Below are positions 26,230 to 33,919 of a DNA stretch of 64,000 bases, piece by piece. How positions within the stretch are numbered: position 1 is the first letter of the stretch; the number at the start of each line of letters is the position of its first letter. The notes under the pieces were generated by a model. That model saw only the letters and a program-made list of their open reading frames with translations, was not told where the DNA came from and searched no databases. Both the position numbers and the translations under genes were made by a program. Source of the stretch: Martinezella tropici. GTDB lineage: Bacteria; Pseudomonadota; Alphaproteobacteria; Rhizobiales; Rhizobiaceae. The DNA lies in assembly GCA_000799755.1 (NCBI GenBank), contig JUHI01000005.1, positions 62,001-126,000 on the forward strand, read 5' to 3'.

Positions 26230-27432
26230 TCAGAGATCGATAAGCATCTGTTCGATAGCCTGGTCGACATCAGCAATGATATCATCGATATGCTCGATGC
26301 CGACGGAGAATCGCACCAATCCGTCGACCACGCCCATCGCTTCACGCTCCTGGCTTGGAATATCGAGGAAGGCCATGGTGGCGGGAACCTGCGTTGTCGT
26401 GCGCAATCCGCCGAGGCTGGCCGCAAAGGAGCAGAGCTTCAGCCGCTTGAGCAAACGAACGCCGGCGTCCTCATTATCGACCTGGAAGGACAGCATCGCG
26501 CCGCCGCCGCGCAGTTGTTCGCTTGCCGATGCGTAATTCGGATGCGACGGCAGGCCCGGATAGAAGACGCGCTTGACGCGCGGATGCGCTTCCAGATGCT
26601 TGGCAAGAGCCAGCGCATTGGCACACTGCTTTTCCAGCCGCAGCGCCAATGTCTGTGCGCCGCGCAGAAGTAGCCAGGCATTAAAGGGCGAAAGCGGCGC
26701 TCCGAGCTTGTTCAGCGTGTTCCATCGGACATCCTCCAGCCAGTCCACCGGCAGAATATCGGATCTAAGGGTAATGACGCCGCCAACGGCGTCATTGTGG
26801 CCGCCGATAAATTTGGTGGCACTTTCAACCACGACATCGACGCCGAAATCATGAGGGCGGCAAACCGCCGGCGAGGCGAAGGTATTGTCGCAGATGACCA
26901 CGATGCCGCGGCTATGGGCAAGTTCAACCAGCTTGCGCAACGGCGGCACCTTCATCGTCGGGTTGGCGATCGCCTCGACATAGAGCACCTTGGTCTCGTC
27001 GGTCAGCGCGTTTTCGACCGCGCGCACGTCCGAGCAGTCCACCAGCGTCACCTTCAGGCCAAAATCCTGGGCGCGATGGTCGAAGAATTCGTGCGTGCTG
27101 GAGTAGGTCGTTAGATCCGCGACAATATGATCGCCGGCCTGAAGGATGCCGAACAGCGCATGCGAGATCGCCGCCATGCCGGATGCCGTCGCAAGGCAGG
27201 CTGTGCCGCCGGTTAGCTTTGCGATATGCTCCTCGAGCTTGTATTCGGTCGGATTGCCGCAACGGGAATAGATGTTCACTTCCTTGCGCGCGCCAGCCAC
27301 GATCTGGTCGTAGATATCGCCGCCATACTGGAAATTCGCAGACATGTAGATTGGATAGCTGATCGACTGCGAATGTTCTTCCGGCTCGTAAAAGACGGCT
27401 TGACTGGCGAAATCGAGATTTTTGGAAGACAT
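26230..27432 (-). CDS. PLP-dependent Cys/Met metabolism enzyme (lyase or synthase)
   Basis: A protein of 400 residues. The start at 27432 follows AGGAG. Family motifs are YSRCGNPT (55-62), the substrate Tyr110, CDNTFASP with Asp182, and ESATKFIGGHNDAVGG with the PLP Lys207. This group includes cystathionine gamma-synthase, cystathionine beta/gamma-lyase and methionine gamma-lyase; the sequence alone does not decide which. Its place between a sugar-type ABC importer and a sugar kinase suggests a catabolic lyase that splits a thioether or similar conjugate, which is inference. Confidence 0.8.
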   Translation of the reverse strand: MSSKNLDFASQAVFYEPEEHSQSISYPIYMSANFQYGGDIYDQIVAGARKEVNIYSRCGNPTEYKLEEHIAKLTGGTACLATASGMAAISHALFGILQAGDHIVADLTTYSSTHEFFDHRAQDFGLKVTLVDCSDVRAVENALTDETKVLYVEAIANPTMKVPPLRKLVELAHSRGIVVICDNTFASPAVCRPHDFGVDVVVESATKFIGGHNDAVGGVITLRSDILPVDWLEDVRWNTLNKLGAPLSPFNAWLLLRGAQTLALRLEKQCANALALAKHLEAHPRVKRVFYPGLPSHPNYASASEQLRGGGAMLSFQVDNEDAGVRLLKRLKLCSFAASLGGLRTTTQVPATMAFLDIPSQEREAMGVVDGLVRFSVGIEHIDDIIADVDQAIEQMLIDL

Positions 27433-27464
27433 GACATTTCTCCTGGGAAAATCGGACCTGTGGG

Positions 27465-28304
27465 TCATTCTTTCACGGCGCCTCCCACGAGCGCGGCCGT
27501 GATCTGGCGTTCAAAGAAGATGAAGAGAACGAGCGGTGCGACTGCGGCAATCAGGATCGCTGCAAGCATGACCGGATAGTTGGTGATGTGCTCGCCGACA
27601 AAATCGGTGAGGCCGACGGGCAGTGTCTTGCGCGAGGGATTGTTGATGAAAACCATCGGGAACAGAAAATCGTTCCAGACCCAGATCATGTTGACGATGC
27701 CGGCCGTGAACATGGCCGGTCGGGCAATCGGCAGCGCAATCTTGTAGAAAATGCGCCATTCGGATGCACCATCCACACGGCTTGCATCGAAAAGCTCGCG
27801 GGGCAGCGTATTGAAGAACGCCTGCATGATGAAGATCGAGACGGGTATATTGAAAGCGGCGGTTGGCAGGATGACGCCTAGATGCGTGTCCAGCAGGCCG
27901 ACGCTGCGCAGCATGACAACGAGCGGCACCAGCGCCACATAAGCGGGGATCGCCATCGCTGCGGTCAACGACAGCTCCAGCACCGGCATCCAGCGCGGCC
28001 GGTAGATCGCCAGCGCGTAACCGGCAAGCGTCGAGGCGAATACCGTGATCAATGTCGCGCCGACCATGATGATCAGCGAATTGACCGCGTAGCCGCCAAG
28101 CGCGCCGCCACTCCAGGCACCGATATAAGCATCGAAATTCAAGCTGGTCGGGAACGACCAGACCGAGCGCATAAACTCCCTGTTGGTCTTGAACGTGCTG
28201 TAGATCATCCAGATGAAGGGAAAGATCACCAGCAACACATGTAGTGTCAGGATGACCAGCACGATGGTATGCGTTAGGGTCCAGCGCCGGGCAGCAGTGC
28301 TCAT
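27465..28304 (-). CDS. CUT1 sugar ABC transporter permease, MalG type
   Basis: A membrane protein of 279 residues with six hydrophobic segments. The docking loop ELFDASRVDGASEWRIF and the C-terminal part with VWNDFLFPMVF are characteristic of MalG/UgpE-type permeases. It overlaps the partner permease by 4 bp and is followed 32 bp later by the PLP enzyme, so transport and metabolism are in one operon. Confidence 0.88.
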   Translation of the reverse strand: MSTAARRWTLTHTIVLVILTLHVLLVIFPFIWMIYSTFKTNREFMRSVWSFPTSLNFDAYIGAWSGGALGGYAVNSLIIMVGATLITVFASTLAGYALAIYRPRWMPVLELSLTAAMAIPAYVALVPLVVMLRSVGLLDTHLGVILPTAAFNIPVSIFIMQAFFNTLPRELFDASRVDGASEWRIFYKIALPIARPAMFTAGIVNMIWVWNDFLFPMVFINNPSRKTLPVGLTDFVGEHITNYPVMLAAILIAAVAPLVLFIFFERQITAALVGGAVKE

Positions 28305-29191
28305 GCGTCCCCCTTGCGCTTCAAGAACCGGAAGACGATCCAGGCAGCAAGCGCTGTCAGCACCATCTGCACAAAGCCGATCGTCGCCGCATAGCCCATC
28401 TGGAAGCTGCTGAAGCCCATCTTGTAGAGGTAGGTGGAGACCACCTCGCTGGCATGGCTCGGGCCGCCATTGGTGAGCACAAACACCAGGGAAAAGGTCT
28501 TGAGCGAACCGATGATCGCCAGCAGCGAATTGGCGCGGACGGCATCCCAGACCATGGGAATGGTGATGGAGAAAAACTTGCGAAAATCACCTGCGCCATC
28601 GATCTCGGCCGCCTCGTAGACGGTTTCCGGCACACTGCGCACCGCAGAGGTGAACAACAGCACGTAGAGGCCAAGATAGGTAAAGCTCATGACGACGACG
28701 ACAGCGGTGAAAGCCGTATCGGATTCACCAAGCCATCCGCGTTTCAGGCTGTCCAGGCCGGCAAGCTTCAGAGCGGCGTTCACCAGCCCGAAATAGGGAT
28801 TATACATGAACCGCCAAAGGAGGCCGATGCAGATCTCGCTCACCATGACGGGCACGAGATAGAAAAACAGAAAGATGCGGCCGAAGGCGGGAAGGATGCG
28901 CACCAGGCAATAGGCGATCGCCAGCGCCAGGAACACCTGGAAGATAATGGCCGACAGGGCAACGAGAAGATTGCGCCCGAGCGACGCCCAGAAGACGGTG
29001 TCGGCTGCGAGGCGCAGGATATTTCCGGCGCCCACGAAGATCGGAGCCGAGGCACCGTCCCATTGGAAGAGCGAGAGCCAGCCGGCATAGGCGACCGGAT
29101 AAGCGACGAAAGCGCAAATGAGCAACAGAGCGGGCGAAAGGAATAGAAGCGCTGCGCGATTGTGTGTCTTTGCTAAGCCATCAGTGCTCAT
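28301..29191 (-). CDS. CUT1 sugar ABC transporter permease, MalF type
   Basis: A membrane protein of 296 residues. After a short cytoplasmic N-terminus it has a first segment LLFLSPALLLICAFVAYPV and the loop TVYEAAEIDGAGDFRKFFSI for contact with the ATPase, followed by GSLKTFSLVFVLTNGGP, a typical MalF/UgpA motif. It overlaps the MalG-type gene by 4 bp. No ATPase gene is found in this operon. Confidence 0.88.
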   Translation of the reverse strand: MSTDGLAKTHNRAALLFLSPALLLICAFVAYPVAYAGWLSLFQWDGASAPIFVGAGNILRLAADTVFWASLGRNLLVALSAIIFQVFLALAIAYCLVRILPAFGRIFLFFYLVPVMVSEICIGLLWRFMYNPYFGLVNAALKLAGLDSLKRGWLGESDTAFTAVVVVMSFTYLGLYVLLFTSAVRSVPETVYEAAEIDGAGDFRKFFSITIPMVWDAVRANSLLAIIGSLKTFSLVFVLTNGGPSHASEVVSTYLYKMGFSSFQMGYAATIGFVQMVLTALAAWIVFRFLKRKGDA

Positions 29192-29267
29192 GATCTTGCC
29201 GGTTTTCTTAGCTTGCCTTGAGGCCGCCGCACAGATCGGCGGCCTTCTGGATTGACGACAGCGAGTG

Positions 29268-30521
29268 TTATTTGCTGGTCTTCAGCGCGTCTTCGAGGCG
29301 CTTGGCGGCATCGGCGGGCGCGACAGAGCCATCGAGCACACCCTGCAAGGATGTATAGTAGGTATTGGTCGCAGCCGGCGGCATAGCCGTGTCGTAGAAC
29401 GAGTCGAGATGGCCGGCCGCGCTGACCAGGCCGTTGCTGATAGCGTAGAGCACCGGACCGGCCGCGGCTTCCGTAGTGGCGTCCTTGACGGTCACCATCG
29501 TCTTGCGCAGCTCGACATATTTGGTCATCACCTCTTTGGAGGTGAGGAACTTCAAAAGCGTCACCGCATCCGCCTTGTCTTCTGCTTTCTGCGATATTCC
29601 GAAGGACGCGGCGACGCCGGCAAGAACATCAGATTGATCGCCCGCCCCACCCTGAACCGAGGGGAAAGCGAAGGAGGCAAGCTCGAAACCTTCGGGTGCA
29701 TCGGCGGAGGCGCCGATCTGCCACGTGCCGTTCAGCATCATTGCGGCCTGGCCGTTCAGGAACAGCATGTTGGCTTCCTGGTCGCTCATGCCGTTGAAAC
29801 CGGTCGGAAAATATTGCTTCTTGGCGATCTCTGCGACCCTTTCGAAAGCCTTTTCGCCTTCGGGACCGAATGTCGCCTTGGCATCGCCATTGACGAAGGA
29901 TGCGACCACGCCCGAGCCCTTCAGGCGCATTTCCAGATACTGAAACCAGAACGTGGCCGGCCAGGAATCCTTGTTGCCAAGCGCAAAGGGCACTTCGCCG
30001 TCGGCCTTGATCTTTTCGGCCAAAGCCATCAGCTCGTCATAGGTCTTGGGAACCGTCCAGCCCTTTTCGGCAAACAGCGCCTTGTTGTACCAGAAGACGA
30101 CGGAGTCGACGTCGACAGGCACGGCGTAGGTATGACCATCCTTGCTCGTCTGGGCAATGGCGCTTTCGAGGAAGCTCTGGCGCCAGCCGTCCTTGGCGAG
30201 ATCCTGATCAAGCGCATACATCTGTCCGCCCTTGACGAAGGCGTTCAAGAAGCCGCCAGGCAAGGTGTAGAACACGTCGGGAGGATTGCCGGACGCCATC
30301 GCCGTGTTGAGCTTGGTCTTATAAGCGGACTGCTCGGCGGCCACGACATCAAGCTTGATGTCCGGATGCTTCTTGGCGAATTCACCCAGCGCGAAATTGA
30401 TGAAATCGACCTTGTCCTGCTGGCCAGCATAGGCATGCCAGAATGTCAGCTCGCCGGCCATCGCCGGAAATGCAGCAAGCGCGAAGGCCGCGCCCATGAG
30501 AAGACGTCTTAGCTTCACCAT
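29268..30521 (-). CDS. sugar ABC transporter substrate-binding protein
   Basis: An exported protein of 417 residues. The signal peptide is MVKLRRLLMGAAFALAAFPA with cleavage near AMA-GEL, and the mature part begins LTFWHAYAGQQDKVDF, the classical start of family 1 solute-binding proteins (UgpB/MalE group). GAGAGG precedes the ATG. It is the first gene of the operon and faces the RpiR gene at 30669, whose promoter region contains direct repeats. The ligand is not evident; glycerol-3-phosphate esters, oligosaccharides and glycosides are known ligands in the family. Confidence 0.85.
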   Translation of the reverse strand: MVKLRRLLMGAAFALAAFPAMAGELTFWHAYAGQQDKVDFINFALGEFAKKHPDIKLDVVAAEQSAYKTKLNTAMASGNPPDVFYTLPGGFLNAFVKGGQMYALDQDLAKDGWRQSFLESAIAQTSKDGHTYAVPVDVDSVVFWYNKALFAEKGWTVPKTYDELMALAEKIKADGEVPFALGNKDSWPATFWFQYLEMRLKGSGVVASFVNGDAKATFGPEGEKAFERVAEIAKKQYFPTGFNGMSDQEANMLFLNGQAAMMLNGTWQIGASADAPEGFELASFAFPSVQGGAGDQSDVLAGVAASFGISQKAEDKADAVTLLKFLTSKEVMTKYVELRKTMVTVKDATTEAAAGPVLYAISNGLVSAAGHLDSFYDTAMPPAATNTYYTSLQGVLDGSVAPADAAKRLEDALKTSK

Positions 30522-30573
30522 ATCCTCTCATCCTCCTTGAGAAGTTTGCGCAGCCCCTCCGCTACGCTATGCA

Positions 30574-30618
30574 GTGATGCCACAACAAAATTATATTGTC
30601 TATAGTGACACCACAACA
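30574..30618. promoter_or_regulatory. direct-repeat operator between the ABC and RpiR genes
   Basis: Two direct repeats, GTGATGCCACAACA at 30574 and GTGACACCACAACA at 30605, match at 12 of 14 bases and are 31 bp apart, close to three helical turns. Between them on the minus strand is a TATAAT that could be the -10 of the binding-protein gene. The position suits an RpiR binding site acting on both divergent transcripts; binding is inferred. Confidence 0.5.
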
Positions 30619-30668
30619 TCACCATGCTAACTCTCAACCCGACAGCGTCTGCCAGCGAAAGAACCGTC

Positions 30669-31523
30669 ATGACCCTTGACCTGCATGGTCCAGTGAACCC
30701 AGCCAGCAGCCGGCTGCGAAGCGTCCTGCCGAAATTGTCGGAGTCTGAGCGGCGCGTTGCGCTTTGGGTCCTGGAGAATATCAACGCCACCATCCGCCAT
30801 TCGATGTCGGCCATCGCCCAGGCAACCGATGTCAGCGATACGACCGTGTTGCGCATGTGTCGCACGGCCGGTTTCGAAGGTTTTACAGACCTTAAGCTAG
30901 CGCTGGCGCAGGAACCGCGCGATATGCGCGATGCGACCGGCAAGGAGCCGGATGCCACCGATCTCCACGCCGCAGTTCGCCTGTTTCGCGCGGTCGCTCA
31001 GGCCATCAGCGACACGCAGGGCGTATTGAACGAGGCGACGTTTGCAAAGGCACTCGACCTGATCGCCGGAGCACGACACATTCTGGTCGGCGGCGTCGGC
31101 GGCTCCGGCATTGTCGCTCAGGCTTTCTACCAGCGCTGCATCCGTCTTGGATTGCGCTGCGACGCTCCGGTCGACTCGCAACTACAGATCATGCATTCGG
31201 CACTCGTCGGCCCGGAAGACCTGGTCGTGGTCATCTCTTATTCCGGCATTACCAGCGACCCGGTTCTCGTTCTGCAGGAAGCCAGGGCCAGGGGTGCCGC
31301 GACCCTCTGCATCACCGGCAACAGTGCCTCGCCGCTCGCGCGACTGGCCGATGTCGTTCTCGTCAGCGTCTCTCATGAGCAGGGCAGCGAACCGATGGCG
31401 GCGCAGATTGCCCAGATGGCGCTGATCGATGCTCTCTATTCCGCTCTCGTCGCCCGCAATACCGAGCAGGCCCACCTTACCGAAGAGCGCATGGTCAACG
31501 CCATACTTCCAAAGTCAATCTAG
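30669..31523 (+). CDS. RpiR/MurR-family regulator with SIS domain
   Basis: A protein of 284 residues from the ATG at 30669, preferred because GAAAG lies seven bases upstream; an ATG at 30624 has no ribosome site and almost touches the repeats. It has an N-terminal helix-turn-helix (HSMSAIAQATDVSDTTVLRM) and a SIS domain (ILVGGVGGSGIVAQAFYQRC, VVVISYSGITSDPV). The SIS domain implies control by a phosphosugar, which would fit the kinase in the divergent operon. The TrpF-like gene starts 20 bp downstream. Confidence 0.85.
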   Translation: MTLDLHGPVNPASSRLRSVLPKLSESERRVALWVLENINATIRHSMSAIAQATDVSDTTVLRMCRTAGFEGFTDLKLALAQEPRDMRDATGKEPDATDLHAAVRLFRAVAQAISDTQGVLNEATFAKALDLIAGARHILVGGVGGSGIVAQAFYQRCIRLGLRCDAPVDSQLQIMHSALVGPEDLVVVISYSGITSDPVLVLQEARARGAATLCITGNSASPLARLADVVLVSVSHEQGSEPMAAQIAQMALIDALYSALVARNTEQAHLTEERMVNAILPKSI

Positions 31524-31543
31524 TCATCAAAACAGGTAGTTCC

Positions 31544-32221
31544 GTGAAAGTTCAGATCTATACGATGCAGACCGCTTCCGAAGCCTTGGCCGCTGCCGCC
31601 GCGGGCGTGGATTGTCTTGGCGTGACACCGTCCAATCGAGGACTGCCGGGCGAAATCAGCTTTGAGACCGCGCGTGGGATCGTCGACGCATTGAAGGGCA
31701 AGGCAGAGCGCGTGGCACTCTCCGTCGAAAGCGACCTCGACCTGATCGCCGACATGGTGACCGCCGTGCGTCCGGACGTGTTGCATCTGTGCGGCGACAT
31801 CAAACTGGTAACACCGCAGCGTGTGCGGCAGTTGCGCGAGACGTTGCTTGCCCGCTACCCCGACCTCAAGATTCTGCAGGCCATTCCCATGACCGGTCCG
31901 GAGGCGCTCGATCATGCCGCTGCTTTCGAACCCTATTGCGACACCTTCATTCTCGATTCCGTCGCAGCCCACATCGACGGCATAGGCGCTGCCGGCGTCA
32001 CCCACGACTGGTCGCTGAGCCGTGAAATCGTCAAACGCAGCCGGCTTCCTGTCATCCTCGCCGGCGGCTTGGGACCGGATAATGTTCAGGCCGCCATCGC
32101 AGCCGTCCAGCCATGGGCCGTCGATTCCCTGACACATACCAACAAGCCATTGCCCGAAGGCGGTTTCCGCAAGGACATCGACAAGATCGCCGCTTTCGTG
32201 AGAGCCGCAAAGGCTGGTTGA
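31544..32221 (+). CDS. TrpF-fold protein, phosphoribosylanthranilate isomerase-like
   Basis: A protein of 225 residues, the length of TrpF. The second half is a clear match to the phosphoribosylanthranilate isomerase barrel: FILDSVAAHIDG (general-acid Asp), GVTHDWSLSREIV, the phosphate loop AGGLGPDNV and a final FRKDIDKIAAFV. The N-terminus differs: TrpF begins KICG with the general-base Cys, while here it is KVQIYTMQ, so Tyr occupies that place. It is therefore probably not the tryptophan enzyme but an isomerase for another aminated or modified sugar phosphate. It is co-transcribed with the RpiR regulator. Confidence 0.75.
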   Translation: MKVQIYTMQTASEALAAAAAGVDCLGVTPSNRGLPGEISFETARGIVDALKGKAERVALSVESDLDLIADMVTAVRPDVLHLCGDIKLVTPQRVRQLRETLLARYPDLKILQAIPMTGPEALDHAAAFEPYCDTFILDSVAAHIDGIGAAGVTHDWSLSREIVKRSRLPVILAGGLGPDNVQAAIAAVQPWAVDSLTHTNKPLPEGGFRKDIDKIAAFVRAAKAG

Positions 32222-32593
32222 TCGACGTTCAAACCACCCGCCACCTATCCAATGTGACGATTGGCAACCAGGCCGTTAAAGTTGCGCGCTATACCAAGGT
32301 ATCGGTTGTAGGATCGATCGAGAGGAGTATAGGGGATAGCAATCCGGGGTTATCGAATCCCGGAATGTCCGGCCTCCGCCGGATCGATAACGTCATAGAG
32401 GACCACATGAACCCGCGATCTAGCAGCCAGCCCACGGAAGGCGACAGTCGACGCTTGTCGAACGTCCTTGCCGCTGCGCTGACCCAACGCCCGGGCAGAC
32501 CATGTGACCGCGAGACCCTTCGCCACCGGCGTTGATCCGCAGCACTGGCCTCCCCGCTTCGAACAACCGTCGAACCAGGAGGAGGTCAGCATC
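32222..32593. other. gap upstream of small ORF and DUF2493 gene
   Basis: About 372 bp. At about 32344-32363 an imperfect hairpin (CCGGG/CCCGG arms) could be a weak terminator of the TrpF-like gene, but there is no T-run. The rest probably carries the promoter of the following small genes. Confidence 0.3.
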
Positions 32594-32734
32594 ATGACCA
32601 CCATCTTCAAACTCGCCGCCATGGCAGGCGATTCTACAATTCCAGGCGCCCACACTCCTGACGATGCAAGGCATCCGACCTTGTGCGCAACGCTGCGCGT
32701 TGCACATGGCCGTCATGAACCGGAATCGGAGTAA
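32594..32734 (+). CDS. small ORF of unknown function
   Basis: An ORF of 46 codons starting at an ATG with a strong AGGAGGAGG site about eight bases upstream. The product is MTTIFKLAAM, then a polar segment with many His, Pro and Arg, ending HEPESE. It has no recognised domain. Its stop lies 5 bp before the DUF2493 start, so it may be a real small protein or a leader that couples translation to the next gene. Confidence 0.4.
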   Translation: MTTIFKLAAMAGDSTIPGAHTPDDARHPTLCATLRVAHGRHEPESE

Positions 32735-32739
32735 TCCCC

Positions 32740-33138
32740 ATGCGTCTTCTCATCAGTGGCGGCAGACACTTCGCCGAAACGGCAGTCATTCGCAGGGAAC
32801 TCGACGATATACTGAGCGCATCGCCGGTATCCGTTCTCATCCATGGCGGTCTCCCGACAATCGGGGTCGAAGCCGAAAGCTGGGCTCGCGAGAACAACAT
32901 ACACGTGGTCAGATATCCGGCCAATTGGTCCCTCTTCGGCAAGCATGCCGAGGCCAAACGAAACGCATTCATGCTGGAAGACAGCCGTCCCGATATCATC
33001 CTGATGTTCCCAGGGGGACGCCAGACCGCATATTTCGAACGGACCGTCCGAGAGCTGCATATTCCGATGACGGTTGTCACGCAACCCTGCGAGCATGCGC
33101 TTTCGCAGGTCAGCGGCGAGCATTTGTGGCAGCACTGA
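32740..33138 (+). CDS. DUF2493 (YspA-like SLOG) family protein
   Basis: A Rossmann-like protein of 132 residues. It begins MRLLISGGRHF and has LIHGGLPTIGVEAESWA, YPANWSLFGKHAEAKRN and PDIILMFPGGRQTA, the series of motifs of the DUF2493/SLOG group, which bind nucleotide-like ligands. All conserved elements (GG at the start, RN, GGR-T) are present. The role is unknown; SLOG proteins have been linked to nucleotide signalling and phage-related functions. It converges with a diverged paralogue at 33110-33739 and overlaps it by 29 bp. Confidence 0.75.
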   Translation: MRLLISGGRHFAETAVIRRELDDILSASPVSVLIHGGLPTIGVEAESWARENNIHVVRYPANWSLFGKHAEAKRNAFMLEDSRPDIILMFPGGRQTAYFERTVRELHIPMTVVTQPCEHALSQVSGEHLWQH

Positions 33139-33739
33139 CGAAGGTCTCCAGATCTATCCATGCCCTTGTGTGAGGATAGATCCAAAGATTCCCGCACGGA
33201 TCATCTATCCGGGCGGGAACAACCGGCGGCACAACATCAGGCCTCTTTGAACGCTTGCCCAGGAGCGCCGCTCTCAAATCAAGCAGCAAAAATCGCTGGC
33301 ACATTCGATCCTCCTGCGCCTCCGCGTCTACCTTGTCTATTCTCCTGCCGAGCCCGGCAATGGCCCGATGCCCCGCCAGGCGCCCCTGGCGATTTAGGTG
33401 TACGACGATAACAGGAATGGCGAACTGATCTGCTGCACGGTGAAGAGCTGCTTCGGACCCTTCGCAACGCAATTGCAGAATAATGTCAGGCCTGGAATCG
33501 CGCAGCATCAGCGATATCCATCTCGCCTCGCTATCGGGTCCCTGTATCGACCAGTTTGCGGGATAGCGAAGCACGCCGACCCCGTGCGCCCGTGCCCAGC
33601 TGTCGACCGCAGCCCTGATCGTCGGCGCTTCGCCATGAATGATGAGAGAAATACCGCGGCGCATATGAATGCGATCAAGTGCGGTTTGGATTGGGCCAAA
33701 GCGCACGATGTCGCGACCGCCATGTATCAACAGGCGCAT
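33110..33739 (-). CDS. divergent DUF2493 (SLOG) family paralogue
   Basis: A protein of 209 residues from the ATG at 33739, which has GGAG eight bases upstream. Residues 1-115 align with the gene at 32740: MRLLIHGGRD, IIHGEAPTIRAAVDSWA, YPANWSIQGPDSEAR and DSRPDIILQL. The two key motifs are changed: RN is replaced by WI in EARWISLML, and GGRQTA by CEGSEA, so ligand binding may be lost or different. A further 90 residues at the C-terminus have no match in the partner and may come from a lost stop codon. It runs towards and overlaps the partner by 29 bp. Confidence 0.65.
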   Translation of the reverse strand: MRLLIHGGRDIVRFGPIQTALDRIHMRRGISLIIHGEAPTIRAAVDSWARAHGVGVLRYPANWSIQGPDSEARWISLMLRDSRPDIILQLRCEGSEAALHRAADQFAIPVIVVHLNRQGRLAGHRAIAGLGRRIDKVDAEAQEDRMCQRFLLLDLRAALLGKRSKRPDVVPPVVPARIDDPCGNLWIYPHTRAWIDLETFVSAATNARR

Positions 33740-33919
33740 GTCAAATCTCCAGCTCGGATTGGTTTCCAGTTTTGCTCGCAAAAGTGACCCCGCGGCATTC
33801 GCGACGTCGAACAGACTGTTCAAGCGGTGCAAGAGCAGCCCGAATTTCCGCCTTCATATCGAGCGAGAATACCCGCTCGACAGCCACCGGCGGCAATAGC
33901 CGCCGGCGCATGTTCGCGC

